Shown here one piece after another: positions 29,359 through 38,575 of a stretch of DNA of 64,000 bases. The notes beneath the pieces were generated by a model. It searched no databases, had not been told where the DNA came from, and saw only the letters and a program-made list of their open reading frames with translations. This stretch comes from Chryseobacterium soldanellicola. GTDB taxonomy: Bacteria > Bacteroidota > Bacteroidia > Flavobacteriales > Weeksellaceae. How positions within the stretch are numbered: position 1 is the first letter of the stretch; the number at the start of each line of letters is the position of its first letter. The DNA is taken from the NCBI RefSeq assembly GCF_900100115.1, contig NZ_FNKL01000001.1, positions 434,001 through 498,000 on the forward strand, given 5' to 3'. Made by a program: the position numbers and the translations under genes.

Positions 29359-30813
29359 TTAATCTTTTGCTTTTCTTCTTTCTTTAAGTTCCTGCTCGAT
29401 TTTAATCTCCATTTTTTTGTTGATTTCATAGAACATCAACAATCCGCACGCTAAAAAGAACGGAATGGATGGAAACACGCTGACCAGCATTTTTGCGCCT
29501 GCTGAAACGGTTTCCGGCTGCAAGACATTTTCGGCACCCTCTGAGGAAATGTAACCGTACTGACCTATAATATAGGCAACTAATGAACTTCCGATACTCA
29601 AGCCAACCTTCAAACCGACCATCATTGCCGAGAAAATAATGGCTGTTGCACGTCTGTTGTTTTTCCATTCTGAATAATCGGCAACGTCTGCAATCATTGC
29701 CCAAAGTAATGGCGTTCCGATGCCGTAAAAGAAACCGTGTAGAATCTGTGACAAAAACATTAATCCAACCGATTTTGGCGGATAAAATATAAACGCTAAG
29801 ACAAATAATGTTGATATAAAAAGTGATGCGATGAAGGCATCTCTTTTGCCATATTTATCTGCAAACTTTTTCGAGAAAGTAATCCCGACAATCATCATAA
29901 TGATTCCGCCTGCATTGAAGAGGCCGAAACCTGCTGAACGAGGGTCTTCTCCAAAGAAATTCATCCCGATGGAATTGAAGAAATTGGTAATCGGTGATAT
30001 AAACTGCTGAAGCGAAGTTTCGTCAACATAATTATTGAAATAATACACATACGAACCACCTTTCATCGCCAATGTAATGAAAATCAATGCTGTAACTACC
30101 AGCATAATAATCCACGGCTTGTTTTTCTTTAAATCTTTTAAATCTGCTCCCAAAGTAGATTCCTGCTCCGGTTTTGGAATAACTCTTTCTTTAGTCGTGA
30201 AAAATGTAATTAATAACATTATCGTCCCGATAACTGCCAACCAGGTCATTACAACCTCGATTCCGGCTGCCTTATCGCCGTGTCCAGCCGACAAAATAAT
30301 CGGAAGCATAAATACCTGAACAAAAAACTGCGCGAACATCACAGCCACAAAACGATAGGAAGAAATACTGTTTCTCTCGCTCATATCGCCTGTAATAACA
30401 CCGCTTAAAGCAGCATAAGGCAAATTATTGGCCGCATAAAGCAATAATAAAACAGAATAAGTAATTGCCGCATACATCATTTTTCCTTTGTAAGAAAAAT
30501 CGGGTGTGCTGAATGCAAAAAGTGCCGCTGCCCCCAACGGAATGGCCGTTAATAAAATCCACGGACGGAATTTCCCCCATTTTGTGCGGGTTCTGTCTGC
30601 CAAAGCCCCAATCATCGGATTAAAAACAAATCCGGCCAATAAACCTACGGTAAGGGTAATAATGGAGGCATCCTCAGCTTTTAATCCGTAAATATCAGTA
30701 TAAAAATAAGCCAGGTATGTTACGAGCGTCTGGAAAACCAAATTGGCTGCCAAATCTCCTAAGCTGTAGCCGATTTTTTCAACGACAGATATTTTTTGAG
30801 ATGAGTTGTTCAT
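29359..30813 (-). CDS. GPH-family sugar:cation symporter (MFS)
   Basis: 484 residues, about 12 membrane helices. GPH (glycoside-pentoside-hexuronide:cation symporter) signatures: GYSLGDLAANLVFQ (about 15-28), IGALADRTRTKWGKFRPWIL (about 64-83), NNLPYAALSGVITGD (about 128-142) and IADVADYSEWKNNRRATAIIFSA. Characterised relatives (XylP/XynB, MelB) import xylosides or melibiose. Position between the esterase and the GH10 xylanase suggests import of xylose or xylo-oligosaccharides across the inner membrane. It is a strong candidate for the transporter feeding the cytoplasmic GH43. Confidence 0.9.
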   Translation of the reverse strand: MNNSSQKISVVEKIGYSLGDLAANLVFQTLVTYLAYFYTDIYGLKAEDASIITLTVGLLAGFVFNPMIGALADRTRTKWGKFRPWILLTAIPLGAAALFAFSTPDFSYKGKMMYAAITYSVLLLLYAANNLPYAALSGVITGDMSERNSISSYRFVAVMFAQFFVQVFMLPIILSAGHGDKAAGIEVVMTWLAVIGTIMLLITFFTTKERVIPKPEQESTLGADLKDLKKNKPWIIMLVVTALIFITLAMKGGSYVYYFNNYVDETSLQQFISPITNFFNSIGMNFFGEDPRSAGFGLFNAGGIIMMIVGITFSKKFADKYGKRDAFIASLFISTLFVLAFIFYPPKSVGLMFLSQILHGFFYGIGTPLLWAMIADVADYSEWKNNRRATAIIFSAMMVGLKVGLSIGSSLVAYIIGQYGYISSEGAENVLQPETVSAGAKMLVSVFPSIPFFLACGLLMFYEINKKMEIKIEQELKERRKAKD

Positions 30814-30839
30814 TTTAATAATTTATAATTTATAATTGA

Positions 30840-32750
30840 TTATTCTGTAGTAAAAGGCGATGCCGGAAGTCCGGATTTATTTTTAAGGTTTCCGTCGGGA
30901 TTGTCTGCCCAATCGTACCTTACCGAAACGGGATTTGAAACGGTATCATTCCAGACAATTATTTTATTGCCTTCGATTTTTGCTTTTGCCCATTCGTATT
31001 TTCCATCTTTTCCTTTAATGGCAAAGCCTTTCAATTCTGACACAGGTTCAAAATCATCGGTTCCATTTTTAAAGGTTAGAATGATTTTATTTCCTTCCAC
31101 TTTCATTGACTGATAAACCGGTCCGTCTGCGATGATATTTTTTTTATCGGCAACTTTAAGAGCCTGCAAAGCCAATCTGTCGCCGACTGTTTTTTTGTTA
31201 AGAGGATGAATGTCGTTCCATTCTCCCAAATCAATAATTACGGCAAGCCCGGTATTCGGAACTTTTAGCGAAACCTGACGCTGCTGTTCTCTCAATTCTG
31301 CCCAATTGCTTTCCACAGGCTGAGTGTTAGGTTCCATAAAATTAGCCAGCTGTACGGTAAAAAACGGCATCTCTTTCTGATTCCATTTGTTTCGCCAATC
31401 GGTAATCATTGTGGTCAGCAGATCGCCGTATTCTTTTGGTTTTCCGGTGTTACTTTCGCCTTGGTACCAAATGGCACCTTTAATGTTATAATTAATTAAA
31501 GGATTGATCATTGCATTGTACAATCCGGTCGGTTTCCAGCGGATAAAAGTCGTTCCGGGAGCCATTTTTTCCATTTTAGATCCGATTTTATATTTCCATT
31601 GGGTTTTTAAATCGATTTTAGTTCCGTCAATTTCAAGATAATAAGGTTTATCGGCGATAAACTGCCCTTTTCCGCTTCCGTTGGTAATTCTTACAGCAAT
31701 GACGTTTTTGCCTTCTTTTAAAACACCTGCCGGAATATCATACCAGCGGGGAGGATATTCGTAAGTTACATTTCCTACTTTTTTTCCATTAATATAGGTA
31801 ACATCGGCATCTTTTATTCTTCCTAAATTTAAAAATGCGGCTTTTCCTGCCTGATTTTTGGTTAAATTAATTTCTTTTCTGAACCAAACCGAACCGTCAA
31901 ACGAACCTTCTTGATCTTCCCAGGAACCGGGAATATTCATTGTTTTCCAATCAGAATCGTTTAGGTCAAAATTTTCCCAATGCTGGTTTAAACCAATATC
32001 ACTTTGGTCGAGTTCGGCATACCAAGCTTTGCTCAATGCCTGTTCGCCAGATTCGGTAGATTTTATCAGCTCATCATTTTGCCATTTTTTGGCTTCGTCA
32101 AGATATTCGGTATATTTTTTCAGAGAATTTTCATCCATCCACGCCTGAATCGGAGAACCTCCTAAACTTGCGTGTATAATTCCGACGGCAACTTTATTTT
32201 TTTCACTCAAATGTTTTGCAAAAAAATAAGCAACTCCGGAAAAATTAAGAATAGTCCGCGGATTTGTCGATTCCCATTTTCCGCCGGCAAGTTCAGTTTG
32301 AGGCGATTTAAAATTATATTTTTGAGGAACAGTAAAAAATCTGATGTTCTGGTTGTTCGCATTTTTGATTTCGTTCCCATAAAGCGGGGTCAATCTTCGC
32401 ATCGGCAGCTCCATATTCGATTGTCCGGAAGCCAGCCAGACATCTCCGATGAGAATATCTTTCAGTGTAATTTCGTTGATAGTCATTGTGTACGGACCTC
32501 CGGGTTTTTGCTCGGGAAGTGTGATTTTCCAGTTTCCAGTTTGGTCGGCGGTGGTTTTGTAATTTTTGTTGAGGAATTTCACTTCCACTTTTTCTCCTGC
32601 ATCGGCTTTTCCCCAAATATTGAGCTTTTGGTTTCGCTGCAAAACCATTCCGTCTGAAACCAGTGCCGGAAGTGTGATTTTGGCTTCAATGAAAATGCAG
32701 AATGTGCAGAGAAGCAAAACCAGAACTTTGGTGAAATTTTTCTTGTCCAT
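30840..32750 (-). CDS. SGNH acetylesterase with inserted jelly-roll (sialate O-acetylesterase-like)
   Basis: 636 residues with a signal peptide (about 1-23). SGNH hydrolase of the sialate 9-O-acetylesterase type: block I WLASGQSNMELPM (about 105-117) with the nucleophile Ser, and IWYQGESNTGKP around 430. A GH2-like galactose-binding jelly roll is inserted in the middle (roughly 255-390; WFRKEINLTKNQAGKAAFLNLGRIKDADVTYINGKKVG). In plant-polysaccharide loci such proteins usually remove acetyl groups from xylan, and I infer that role here; no sialic-acid genes are near. Confidence 0.85.
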   Translation of the reverse strand: MDKKNFTKVLVLLLCTFCIFIEAKITLPALVSDGMVLQRNQKLNIWGKADAGEKVEVKFLNKNYKTTADQTGNWKITLPEQKPGGPYTMTINEITLKDILIGDVWLASGQSNMELPMRRLTPLYGNEIKNANNQNIRFFTVPQKYNFKSPQTELAGGKWESTNPRTILNFSGVAYFFAKHLSEKNKVAVGIIHASLGGSPIQAWMDENSLKKYTEYLDEAKKWQNDELIKSTESGEQALSKAWYAELDQSDIGLNQHWENFDLNDSDWKTMNIPGSWEDQEGSFDGSVWFRKEINLTKNQAGKAAFLNLGRIKDADVTYINGKKVGNVTYEYPPRWYDIPAGVLKEGKNVIAVRITNGSGKGQFIADKPYYLEIDGTKIDLKTQWKYKIGSKMEKMAPGTTFIRWKPTGLYNAMINPLINYNIKGAIWYQGESNTGKPKEYGDLLTTMITDWRNKWNQKEMPFFTVQLANFMEPNTQPVESNWAELREQQRQVSLKVPNTGLAVIIDLGEWNDIHPLNKKTVGDRLALQALKVADKKNIIADGPVYQSMKVEGNKIILTFKNGTDDFEPVSELKGFAIKGKDGKYEWAKAKIEGNKIIVWNDTVSNPVSVRYDWADNPDGNLKNKSGLPASPFTTE

Positions 32751-32967
32751 ATTTATTTTAAATATTTAATTCTTGTTTTGTTTAAATTTTTCTGATTATC
32801 AGTTTTTGATAATATATAATTTTGAAAGCTAAGCGCAAAAAGTTTTTTTTAAACTAATTGTTTTTAAGGCTCACAAAGCCGTTTGCGCTTATAAAATTTC
32901 ACTGAGTTTTTAATTATATCAATTTCATATCTATTTAAAAACTTAAATCATTTTTAAGTTGAATCTC
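32751..32967. other. Non-coding gap with a long inverted repeat
   Basis: Part of a 327-bp gap between GH127 and the esterase. It holds a 10-bp inverted repeat TAAGCGCAAA (32830-32839) and complement (32882-32891), with an inner GGCT/AGCC hairpin, and a weak AACTTAAA/TTTAAGTT hairpin near 32939-32960. No open frame. Confidence 0.6.
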
Positions 32968-33054
32968 TCGCAGCCCGACCTGAGTGGAGCTCTTTTTGTG
33001 CAGCAAAGCGGAACAAAAAAGCGGGAACGGAGGGCGGAAAAGCTGCCCAAATTA
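32968..33054. repeat. Dispersed GCAGCCCG/GCTGCCC repeat, copy 2
   Basis: Same layout as copy 1: GCAGCCCGACCTGAGTGGAG at the left end, GCGGAACAAAAAAGCGGGAA inside, AAAGCTGCCCAAATT at the right. It overlaps nothing coding; the GH127 stop lies 24 bp further. Confidence 0.85.
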
Positions 33055-33077
33055 AAATTTACACTTTTCATTTCTGC

Positions 33078-35447
33078 TTATTTTGGCAATTCTGTCAGCA
33101 ACCTTACTTCAATGATTTTCGGAGTCAACGATTTTTCATTGGTATTAAATTTTACGTTTAAAATTTCCTTGTGATTTTCAGATTCAGGAATCGGGATTAA
33201 TAATGATTGTGAAGAACTGCCCGATTTACCGTCGAAATTTTTAGAAATCGCTTTTATTCCATTGATCTCCACATTTAAAGTCCGGTTATTGTTAGCATCA
33301 AAATAAATAAGATAAAGGTATTTTGCATTTTTATCTTTGTTTCTCATCTGGTAGCTGAACCAGCCTTTTGCCTCACGGAAATGGCGGTCTTCCATATAAC
33401 CGGTATTGGAATCTTTGCTGTCAATAAAATGGTCTGATTCCGGCTGTTGCTCGCCCAATTGTATTTTGTCCGCCGTGATTTTGTCCAGTTTTCTGATTTC
33501 CTCTTCTTCTTTTGCTTTCTGCTTCTGAATGATTTCAATTTTATCCTGATTCGCCTGCGGAAAATAAATAATGTAGCGTTCTTCCTGAATTTTATAAAAC
33601 GGAACCAATTCTAATCCGTTGCTGAATTTATTTTGAGGATACAAGCCTTTCAGTTTAAAGGTCATATCTTTTCCGTTAACGTTTTCCAAATGGCTTAAAA
33701 CTGACGTTGAACTGCCCAAAATAGTCGGAATTTCATTCAAAGGAATCTGCGGGCCGTGCGCGATATGTCCGCCTCTGCTGTCATCAGCGAAAAGTCCGTC
33801 CTGATTTTCTTTTCCGTATTTCGCAGCCAAAACGATAGGTCCATATTTGAAGGCAAAATAATCTGAATGGTCAGGAAGCTGCTCTGCAGAAAGGTGCATT
33901 GGCATTTTCATTTCGATAATATCTCCTTTTTTCCATTTTCTTTTGATAGTCAAATAGCCTTCAGCATCTACAGGAACATTGACACTTTTACCGTTGATTG
34001 AAATGGTAATTTCTGAAGCATTTGCCCATTCCGGGGCTCTTAATTTTAAATTTATATTTGATTTTGAAGCAACGTCAAAAATCAGTTTTGTTGATGGATT
34101 CTCAGGGAAATTATTTTCCTGTCTCAGAACCAATTTCTTTTCAGACCATTTTAATATGGAAGGAATAAAAAGATTCACGTACAAATCTTCATCGGAATAC
34201 GCATAAATCATTTCACCATATTTGGCGTGATTTTCCATTCCGGAACCTACGCAGCACCAAAAACTGGTTTCCGGCTGGGAATAAACCCTGTAATGACCGG
34301 GGCGCATCGGTGTAAAATACACAAAACCACCTTTTTCAGGATTTTGCGTGGAAAGAATATGATTGTAGAGAGCTTTTTCGTAATAATCTATGTAAGATGA
34401 TTTCGGATTGGTCGCATACAATTCTTTGGAGAGCTTCAGCATATTATACGTGTTGCAGGTTTCCGGGCCTTCAATACTTTTAATCATTCCGCTGAAATCA
34501 TTGATAGGATTGAAATGTTCACTTACACTGTTTCCCCCGATAACCGCTGATCTTTTTTGGGTAACATTGGTCCAGAAAAAATCGGCGGCATTGCTCCATT
34601 CTTTATTATTTTCTAAATCAGCAATTCTTTTGAAACCAATCACTTTTGGAATCTGTGTGTTGGCGTGAATTCCTGTGAGTTTGTCTTCACCATTCAACAA
34701 TGGGTTTAAAATTGCAAGATGTGAAAAACGATGGGCAAGTTTTAGATATTTCGGATTTTTTGTAATGTCGTAAACATCAGCAAAAACTTCATTCAAACCG
34801 CCGTGCTCACTGCGAAGCATGTCCTGAATCTGCGCATCGGAAAGCCCGGAAACTTCATCAGCCATCCAATCCGTGAGTTTTATCAGCATTTTTTTTGCCT
34901 TCTCGTTGCCTGCATACCAATAGGCATCGCGTAAACCTGAATAAATTTTATGAATATTATATAAAGGAACCCAGCGGTCATTCAGGCCAAAAGTTGCTGC
35001 CCGGATATTTCCATCGGCAATTTCCTTCCAGGCTGCTTTACCGTTCGGAACTCCTGATACATAGCCGTTTCCTGACAGATTCTGGCATCGTTCCAGCTCA
35101 TCAATCATGTAATCCAGACGCTGTTTGATTTTTGGATCACCTGTAGAAGCATACATCAGCGACAAAGCAGAAATATAGTGTCCTCCGATATGACCGTCCA
35201 GCCCTGTATTTTCCCAATTCGGATAATTTTCTTTTTTAGGTTTTAATCCTGCTTCTTTCAAATAAGGTGCAAGGAGCCGGTCGGCATCCATCGACAAGAT
35301 ATATTTCTCATCGGTCTGCATCGCTTTGCTGAAAACACTTTCAGACAAATGAACTTTGTTAAGCGGGAAGTAGCTAACATTTTTCTTTACCTGCCCAAAA
35401 GCAAGCGAAGTAAAGCTTAAAAGTAAGATCAGTGATTTTTTGTTCAT
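33078..35447 (-). CDS. Beta-L-arabinofuranosidase, GH127
   Basis: 789 residues with a signal peptide (about 1-18). The DUF1680/GH127 domain shows TGLDGHIGGHYISALSLMYA (81-100), GPETCNTYNM (327-336) and ETSFWCCVGSGMENHAKYG (393-411). Glu329, Cys331, Cys398 and Cys399 match the zinc-binding Glu-Cys...Cys-Cys set of Bifidobacterium HypBA1, in which one Cys is the nucleophile. A DUF4986-like region follows, then a C-terminal beta-rich extension of about 110 residues (from about 670). It removes beta-linked L-arabinofuranose. First gene of the minus-strand block that continues through the esterase to galT. Confidence 0.92.
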   Translation of the reverse strand: MNKKSLILLLSFTSLAFGQVKKNVSYFPLNKVHLSESVFSKAMQTDEKYILSMDADRLLAPYLKEAGLKPKKENYPNWENTGLDGHIGGHYISALSLMYASTGDPKIKQRLDYMIDELERCQNLSGNGYVSGVPNGKAAWKEIADGNIRAATFGLNDRWVPLYNIHKIYSGLRDAYWYAGNEKAKKMLIKLTDWMADEVSGLSDAQIQDMLRSEHGGLNEVFADVYDITKNPKYLKLAHRFSHLAILNPLLNGEDKLTGIHANTQIPKVIGFKRIADLENNKEWSNAADFFWTNVTQKRSAVIGGNSVSEHFNPINDFSGMIKSIEGPETCNTYNMLKLSKELYATNPKSSYIDYYEKALYNHILSTQNPEKGGFVYFTPMRPGHYRVYSQPETSFWCCVGSGMENHAKYGEMIYAYSDEDLYVNLFIPSILKWSEKKLVLRQENNFPENPSTKLIFDVASKSNINLKLRAPEWANASEITISINGKSVNVPVDAEGYLTIKRKWKKGDIIEMKMPMHLSAEQLPDHSDYFAFKYGPIVLAAKYGKENQDGLFADDSRGGHIAHGPQIPLNEIPTILGSSTSVLSHLENVNGKDMTFKLKGLYPQNKFSNGLELVPFYKIQEERYIIYFPQANQDKIEIIQKQKAKEEEEIRKLDKITADKIQLGEQQPESDHFIDSKDSNTGYMEDRHFREAKGWFSYQMRNKDKNAKYLYLIYFDANNNRTLNVEINGIKAISKNFDGKSGSSSQSLLIPIPESENHKEILNVKFNTNEKSLTPKIIEVRLLTELPK

Positions 35448-35891
35448 TAATAAATGTTATTTCTACATTTATAAAAATAAAAGAAAGTAACCAGATTCCA
35501 AACAATTTTCATCATTTTGAAGTAATGCATTAAAAAAAAACATTTCTAGCACCTAAAAAAAACTTCAAAAAACCCTACCTTATCATAAAAAACAAGAATA
35601 GACAAACAATACAATATCAATTAAATAAATGTAATTTCATCAGAATCAAAATAAATATCATTATTCATAACAGGCATCACAAATTTATACCGGAGACTTA
35701 TCGTATTTAAATAATATCCCTCAAAATAATTTTTATAAAATCGTTTACATAAACTTTAACATATTTTTAACATTGTATTCATATAGAATTTATAGTGAAT
35801 CTGGTAAATAAATCGTTTTAATAATAAAAATAATTCTCCAAAACAGTATCCGGAAGCAATAATTCTTCAAAAAATTTAAAAGAAAAAAATA

Positions 35892-35909
35892 AAGTGTAGC
35901 CTATACATT
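35892..35909 (+). promoter_or_regulatory. Putative AraR operator, araR copy
   Basis: AAGTGTAGCCTATACATT, core TGTA-N5-TACA inside a longer near-palindrome (AAATAAA at the left, TTTATTT at the right, 35887-35914). Same site as upstream of araB and of the GH3 gene. It lies upstream of the araR -7 box, fitting autoregulation and perhaps control of the divergent GH127. Confidence 0.7.
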
Positions 35910-35946
35910 TATTTACGTTTCATATTAAAATCTATCTTAAAAATTT

Positions 35947-35954
35947 TAACTTTG
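35947..35954 (+). promoter_or_regulatory. -7 box of araR promoter
   Basis: TAACTTTG, TANNTTTG type, 18 nt before the ATG; weak -33 (TTA). Confidence 0.5.
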
Positions 35955-35972
35955 CATAAAATCATTTTTTTG

Positions 35973-36659
35973 ATGGAAGAAAATTATCTTAATTATCCTA
36001 AACATTTTGTGGCAGTTGACTGTATTATTTTCGGTTTCGACGGGGATGAACTGAAAATTCTTCTGGTGCAAAGAAATTTTGAGCCAAAGAAAGGAGAATG
36101 GTCTCTTATGGGTGGCTTTATTGATGATAAAGAAAGCTCTGACCAGGCTGCCAACCGCGTGCTGAATACATTGACCGGACTGGAAAATATTTATCTTGAG
36201 CAACTGAATACCTATACAGAAATTGATCGTGAGCCGACCGCCAGAATAATGTCAATTTCATACTATGCTTTGATTAATATTCAGGATAACATTCAAATCA
36301 ATGAAAAATACAGCGCCAAATGGTTTGACCTCAAAGACCGTCCCGACCTTATTTTTGACCATAATGTGATGGTAAAAGATGCCGTTCTTAGACTGAGAAG
36401 GCGAGCAACCACAAGACCTATCGGTTTTGAGCTGCTTCCGGAAAAATTTACAATGAAAGATCTTCAGAATCTTTACGAAGCGATATTTGACGAAAAATAT
36501 GATAAGCGAAATTTTACCAGCAAGATAAACGCATTGGACGTTCTTGTAAAAACCAGTGAAAAGGATATGAGCTCATCTAAAAAAGGGTCTTTTCTTTATA
36601 CTTTTGATGAAGAAAAATATAATAAGAAAATTTCTGAAGGGTTTATGTTTAAAATTTAA
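35973..36659 (+). CDS. araR: Nudix-type regulator AraR
   Basis: 228 residues from the ATG at 35973 (an upstream TTG is not needed and lies in the -7 box). An N-terminal Nudix-like domain (about 10-140: AVDCIIFGFDGDELKILLVQRNFEPKKGEWSLMGGFID) is followed by a winged helix (about 150-228: TTRPIGFELLPEKFTMKDLQNLYEAIFDEKYDKRNF). This is the NrtR/AraR architecture described for the Bacteroides L-arabinose repressor. The Nudix box is degenerate (RVLNTLTG in place of REUxEExG), so it senses rather than hydrolyses. Three operators in the window, next to arabinose genes, support the arabinose role. Confidence 0.85.
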   Translation: MEENYLNYPKHFVAVDCIIFGFDGDELKILLVQRNFEPKKGEWSLMGGFIDDKESSDQAANRVLNTLTGLENIYLEQLNTYTEIDREPTARIMSISYYALINIQDNIQINEKYSAKWFDLKDRPDLIFDHNVMVKDAVLRLRRRATTRPIGFELLPEKFTMKDLQNLYEAIFDEKYDKRNFTSKINALDVLVKTSEKDMSSSKKGSFLYTFDEEKYNKKISEGFMFKI

Positions 36660-36662
36660 TCT

Positions 36663-38570
36663 TTAGAGGCTTCCGGTAAATTTCATTTTGATCCCTGACT
36701 GAAAATTGGCAATGGTCTTAAAGATTTCGATTAAGGTCACCTGTTCTATTCTGGTTAGCTTATTAATTTCAATATAGTTATCCGGATTTTTTTTATCAAT
36801 AGTAATTTGTTTTGCCTGATTTTTAAGCCGAAGTGCCATCAAATAATAATAAGATTGATGAATTTCGTTATACTGCTGCTGTGTGAAAATGCCAATTTCC
36901 GTCAATTTTTTCATTCTCTCACCGGTATTTTCTATTTCCAGATGATTTTTCAGTGCGTAAACACGAATCAGATCTACGATTGGTGACATTGCCGTTTTAA
37001 TGTCAAAAACTTCTGACTTTCCGATGGTCTGAGTCCTTATTTTTTTGAAAAAAGTTAAAGGAGGCTCATATTGAAGCGCATTTTTTGCAATGTGTGCCAG
37101 AAACAGCTGATTGGGCGAAACCAGTTTTTCTTTGATACCTGTTTTCAGCTCACGTACAATATTTTCGTCACCGTAAATAAAACGGAAATCAAAAAAAGTA
37201 GAAAATTTCATTGCATTTTCCGGTACCGATTCTTCGATCCACTGGCTGTAATTTCTTTTCCAGTGAGAAAGAGAATGGGTCCATTTCGGGTTACTAGCCA
37301 TAAAACCACCTTTACAGTATTCAAAACCAATCGTATTAAGATCGTCTGAAACTTTTCTGGCAAAATTCAGAAAATATGCTCTTACCATCTCCCGGTGTTC
37401 ATTGGCTCTGTCTTCGTAGATGATCCCATTGTCCTGGTCGGTACTCAATGTCTGCTCTTTCCTGCCTTCGCTTCCGGTGACAATGAAGGCAAATTTCGCA
37501 GGCGGTTTTCCTATTTCCTTTATGACTTTTTCTATCACTTTTCCGGTAATCGTATCGGCAATCGTGGTAATGACCTGACTGGCAATTTCGCCATGCACGC
37601 CTCTTCCCAAAAGCTGATTGATAATATCCGGAACCTGTTTCCATTTTTTGCGGAGCTCTTCGGTATTTTCTGCCTGTTTTACAGACTGGATGAAAACCAG
37701 CGGACTTTGTGCCTGCTCGCTCAGCAAACGGTTTCTGCTCAGAAAGCCGACATATTCTTCTTTATTTTTCACTAAAAGATACCTTGATTTGGTTTTAAAC
37801 ATCATTAGAACCGCTTCATATAAATAGGCCTCGCTGGAAATGCTTACAATCGGGTTATCCATTACCGCTGAAATGGCAATCTTTGAATCCAGACAACCGG
37901 CGATAACGTTATCCCGTAAGGTAATATCGGTGGCATACCCAATAATCTCGTCACTTTCCGATTTTTTGATAAAAATACAGCTTACCTTATTGGCGGCCAT
38001 CGTTTTAGCAGCTTCAAAAACAGGGGTATTTTCCTCACACCAAACAATACTTTTGTAGGCAATGCTCTCAATTTTTCTGGAATACAGCTGGTCTGCAGCA
38101 AAATAACTTTCCTCGAAAGTTGCCGGTGTTTTTACAAAATGTGAAAACTCCTCATCCAGCATTTTCTTACCAAAATCTGAAGTGAAATAATGAAAAAAAT
38201 CTTCATATGCATCGCACAATTCATAAAATTCTTTTCTGGGTAAGGTATAAACCACAGTTCCTTTTTTGGCAATGGCAGATTTCAACGCCCGCACTCTATT
38301 CAGAACTACCGAAATCCCACCGAAACAGTAAGGAGAATGGTGTTTCGCAACACATCTTTTATTTTCAGCAGCATCAAAAAAGAACGTTTCATATTCACCC
38401 GATGAAATAATATCCACTCCTTTCATCTCGGTCACTTCCTGACGATAAACCAGCGTATCTTTAGAAAACTCTGTTTTAATAAGCGTTTCAGAGATTTCAG
38501 CAAGAACCGTTTCAGGTAAAAGATGAAAAGGCTCTGTTATTTTTAATAGTGAAATAATTTTTTCTTCCAT
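36663..38570 (-). CDS. cNMP-binding/CBS/DUF294 nucleotidyltransferase-like protein
   Basis: 635 residues. Domains in order: cyclic-nucleotide-binding-like (about 10-140); two CBS repeats (about 170-290, MAANKVSCIFIKKSESDEIIGYATDITLRDN and MFKTKSRYLLVKNKEEYVGFLSRNRLL); a GlnD-like nucleotidyltransferase domain DUF294 (about 300-460) with IVTGSEGRKEQTLSTDQDNGIIYED, which has the G-S...D-x-D pattern; and a C-terminal DUF294_C helical domain. Such proteins are thought to regulate a neighbouring transporter or enzyme by nucleotidylation, but the substrate is unknown. It follows the exonuclease gene with a 5-bp gap, and is convergent with araR (3 bp). Confidence 0.88.
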   Translation of the reverse strand: MEEKIISLLKITEPFHLLPETVLAEISETLIKTEFSKDTLVYRQEVTEMKGVDIISSGEYETFFFDAAENKRCVAKHHSPYCFGGISVVLNRVRALKSAIAKKGTVVYTLPRKEFYELCDAYEDFFHYFTSDFGKKMLDEEFSHFVKTPATFEESYFAADQLYSRKIESIAYKSIVWCEENTPVFEAAKTMAANKVSCIFIKKSESDEIIGYATDITLRDNVIAGCLDSKIAISAVMDNPIVSISSEAYLYEAVLMMFKTKSRYLLVKNKEEYVGFLSRNRLLSEQAQSPLVFIQSVKQAENTEELRKKWKQVPDIINQLLGRGVHGEIASQVITTIADTITGKVIEKVIKEIGKPPAKFAFIVTGSEGRKEQTLSTDQDNGIIYEDRANEHREMVRAYFLNFARKVSDDLNTIGFEYCKGGFMASNPKWTHSLSHWKRNYSQWIEESVPENAMKFSTFFDFRFIYGDENIVRELKTGIKEKLVSPNQLFLAHIAKNALQYEPPLTFFKKIRTQTIGKSEVFDIKTAMSPIVDLIRVYALKNHLEIENTGERMKKLTEIGIFTQQQYNEIHQSYYYLMALRLKNQAKQITIDKKNPDNYIEINKLTRIEQVTLIEIFKTIANFQSGIKMKFTGSL

Positions 38571-38575
38571 GATGA

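Larger units (their letters stand above)
35448..35972. promoter_or_regulatory. Divergent control region of GH127 and araR
   Basis: 525 bp without open frames. It contains the operator at 35892-35909 and the araR -7 box. On the minus strand the only good -7 box is TAAATTTG (35687-35680) about 235 bp before the GH127 start, without a matching TTG. A long AT-rich leader for GH127 is therefore likely. Confidence 0.55.

Noticed and set aside
32172..32657. 161-codon plus-strand frame inside the esterase gene
   Set aside because: Antisense shadow of a gene with full SGNH motifs; no start signals.
33050..33078. Extra AraR operator at TTTACACTTT
   Set aside because: Only half of the palindrome and located at the end of GH127, not in a promoter.
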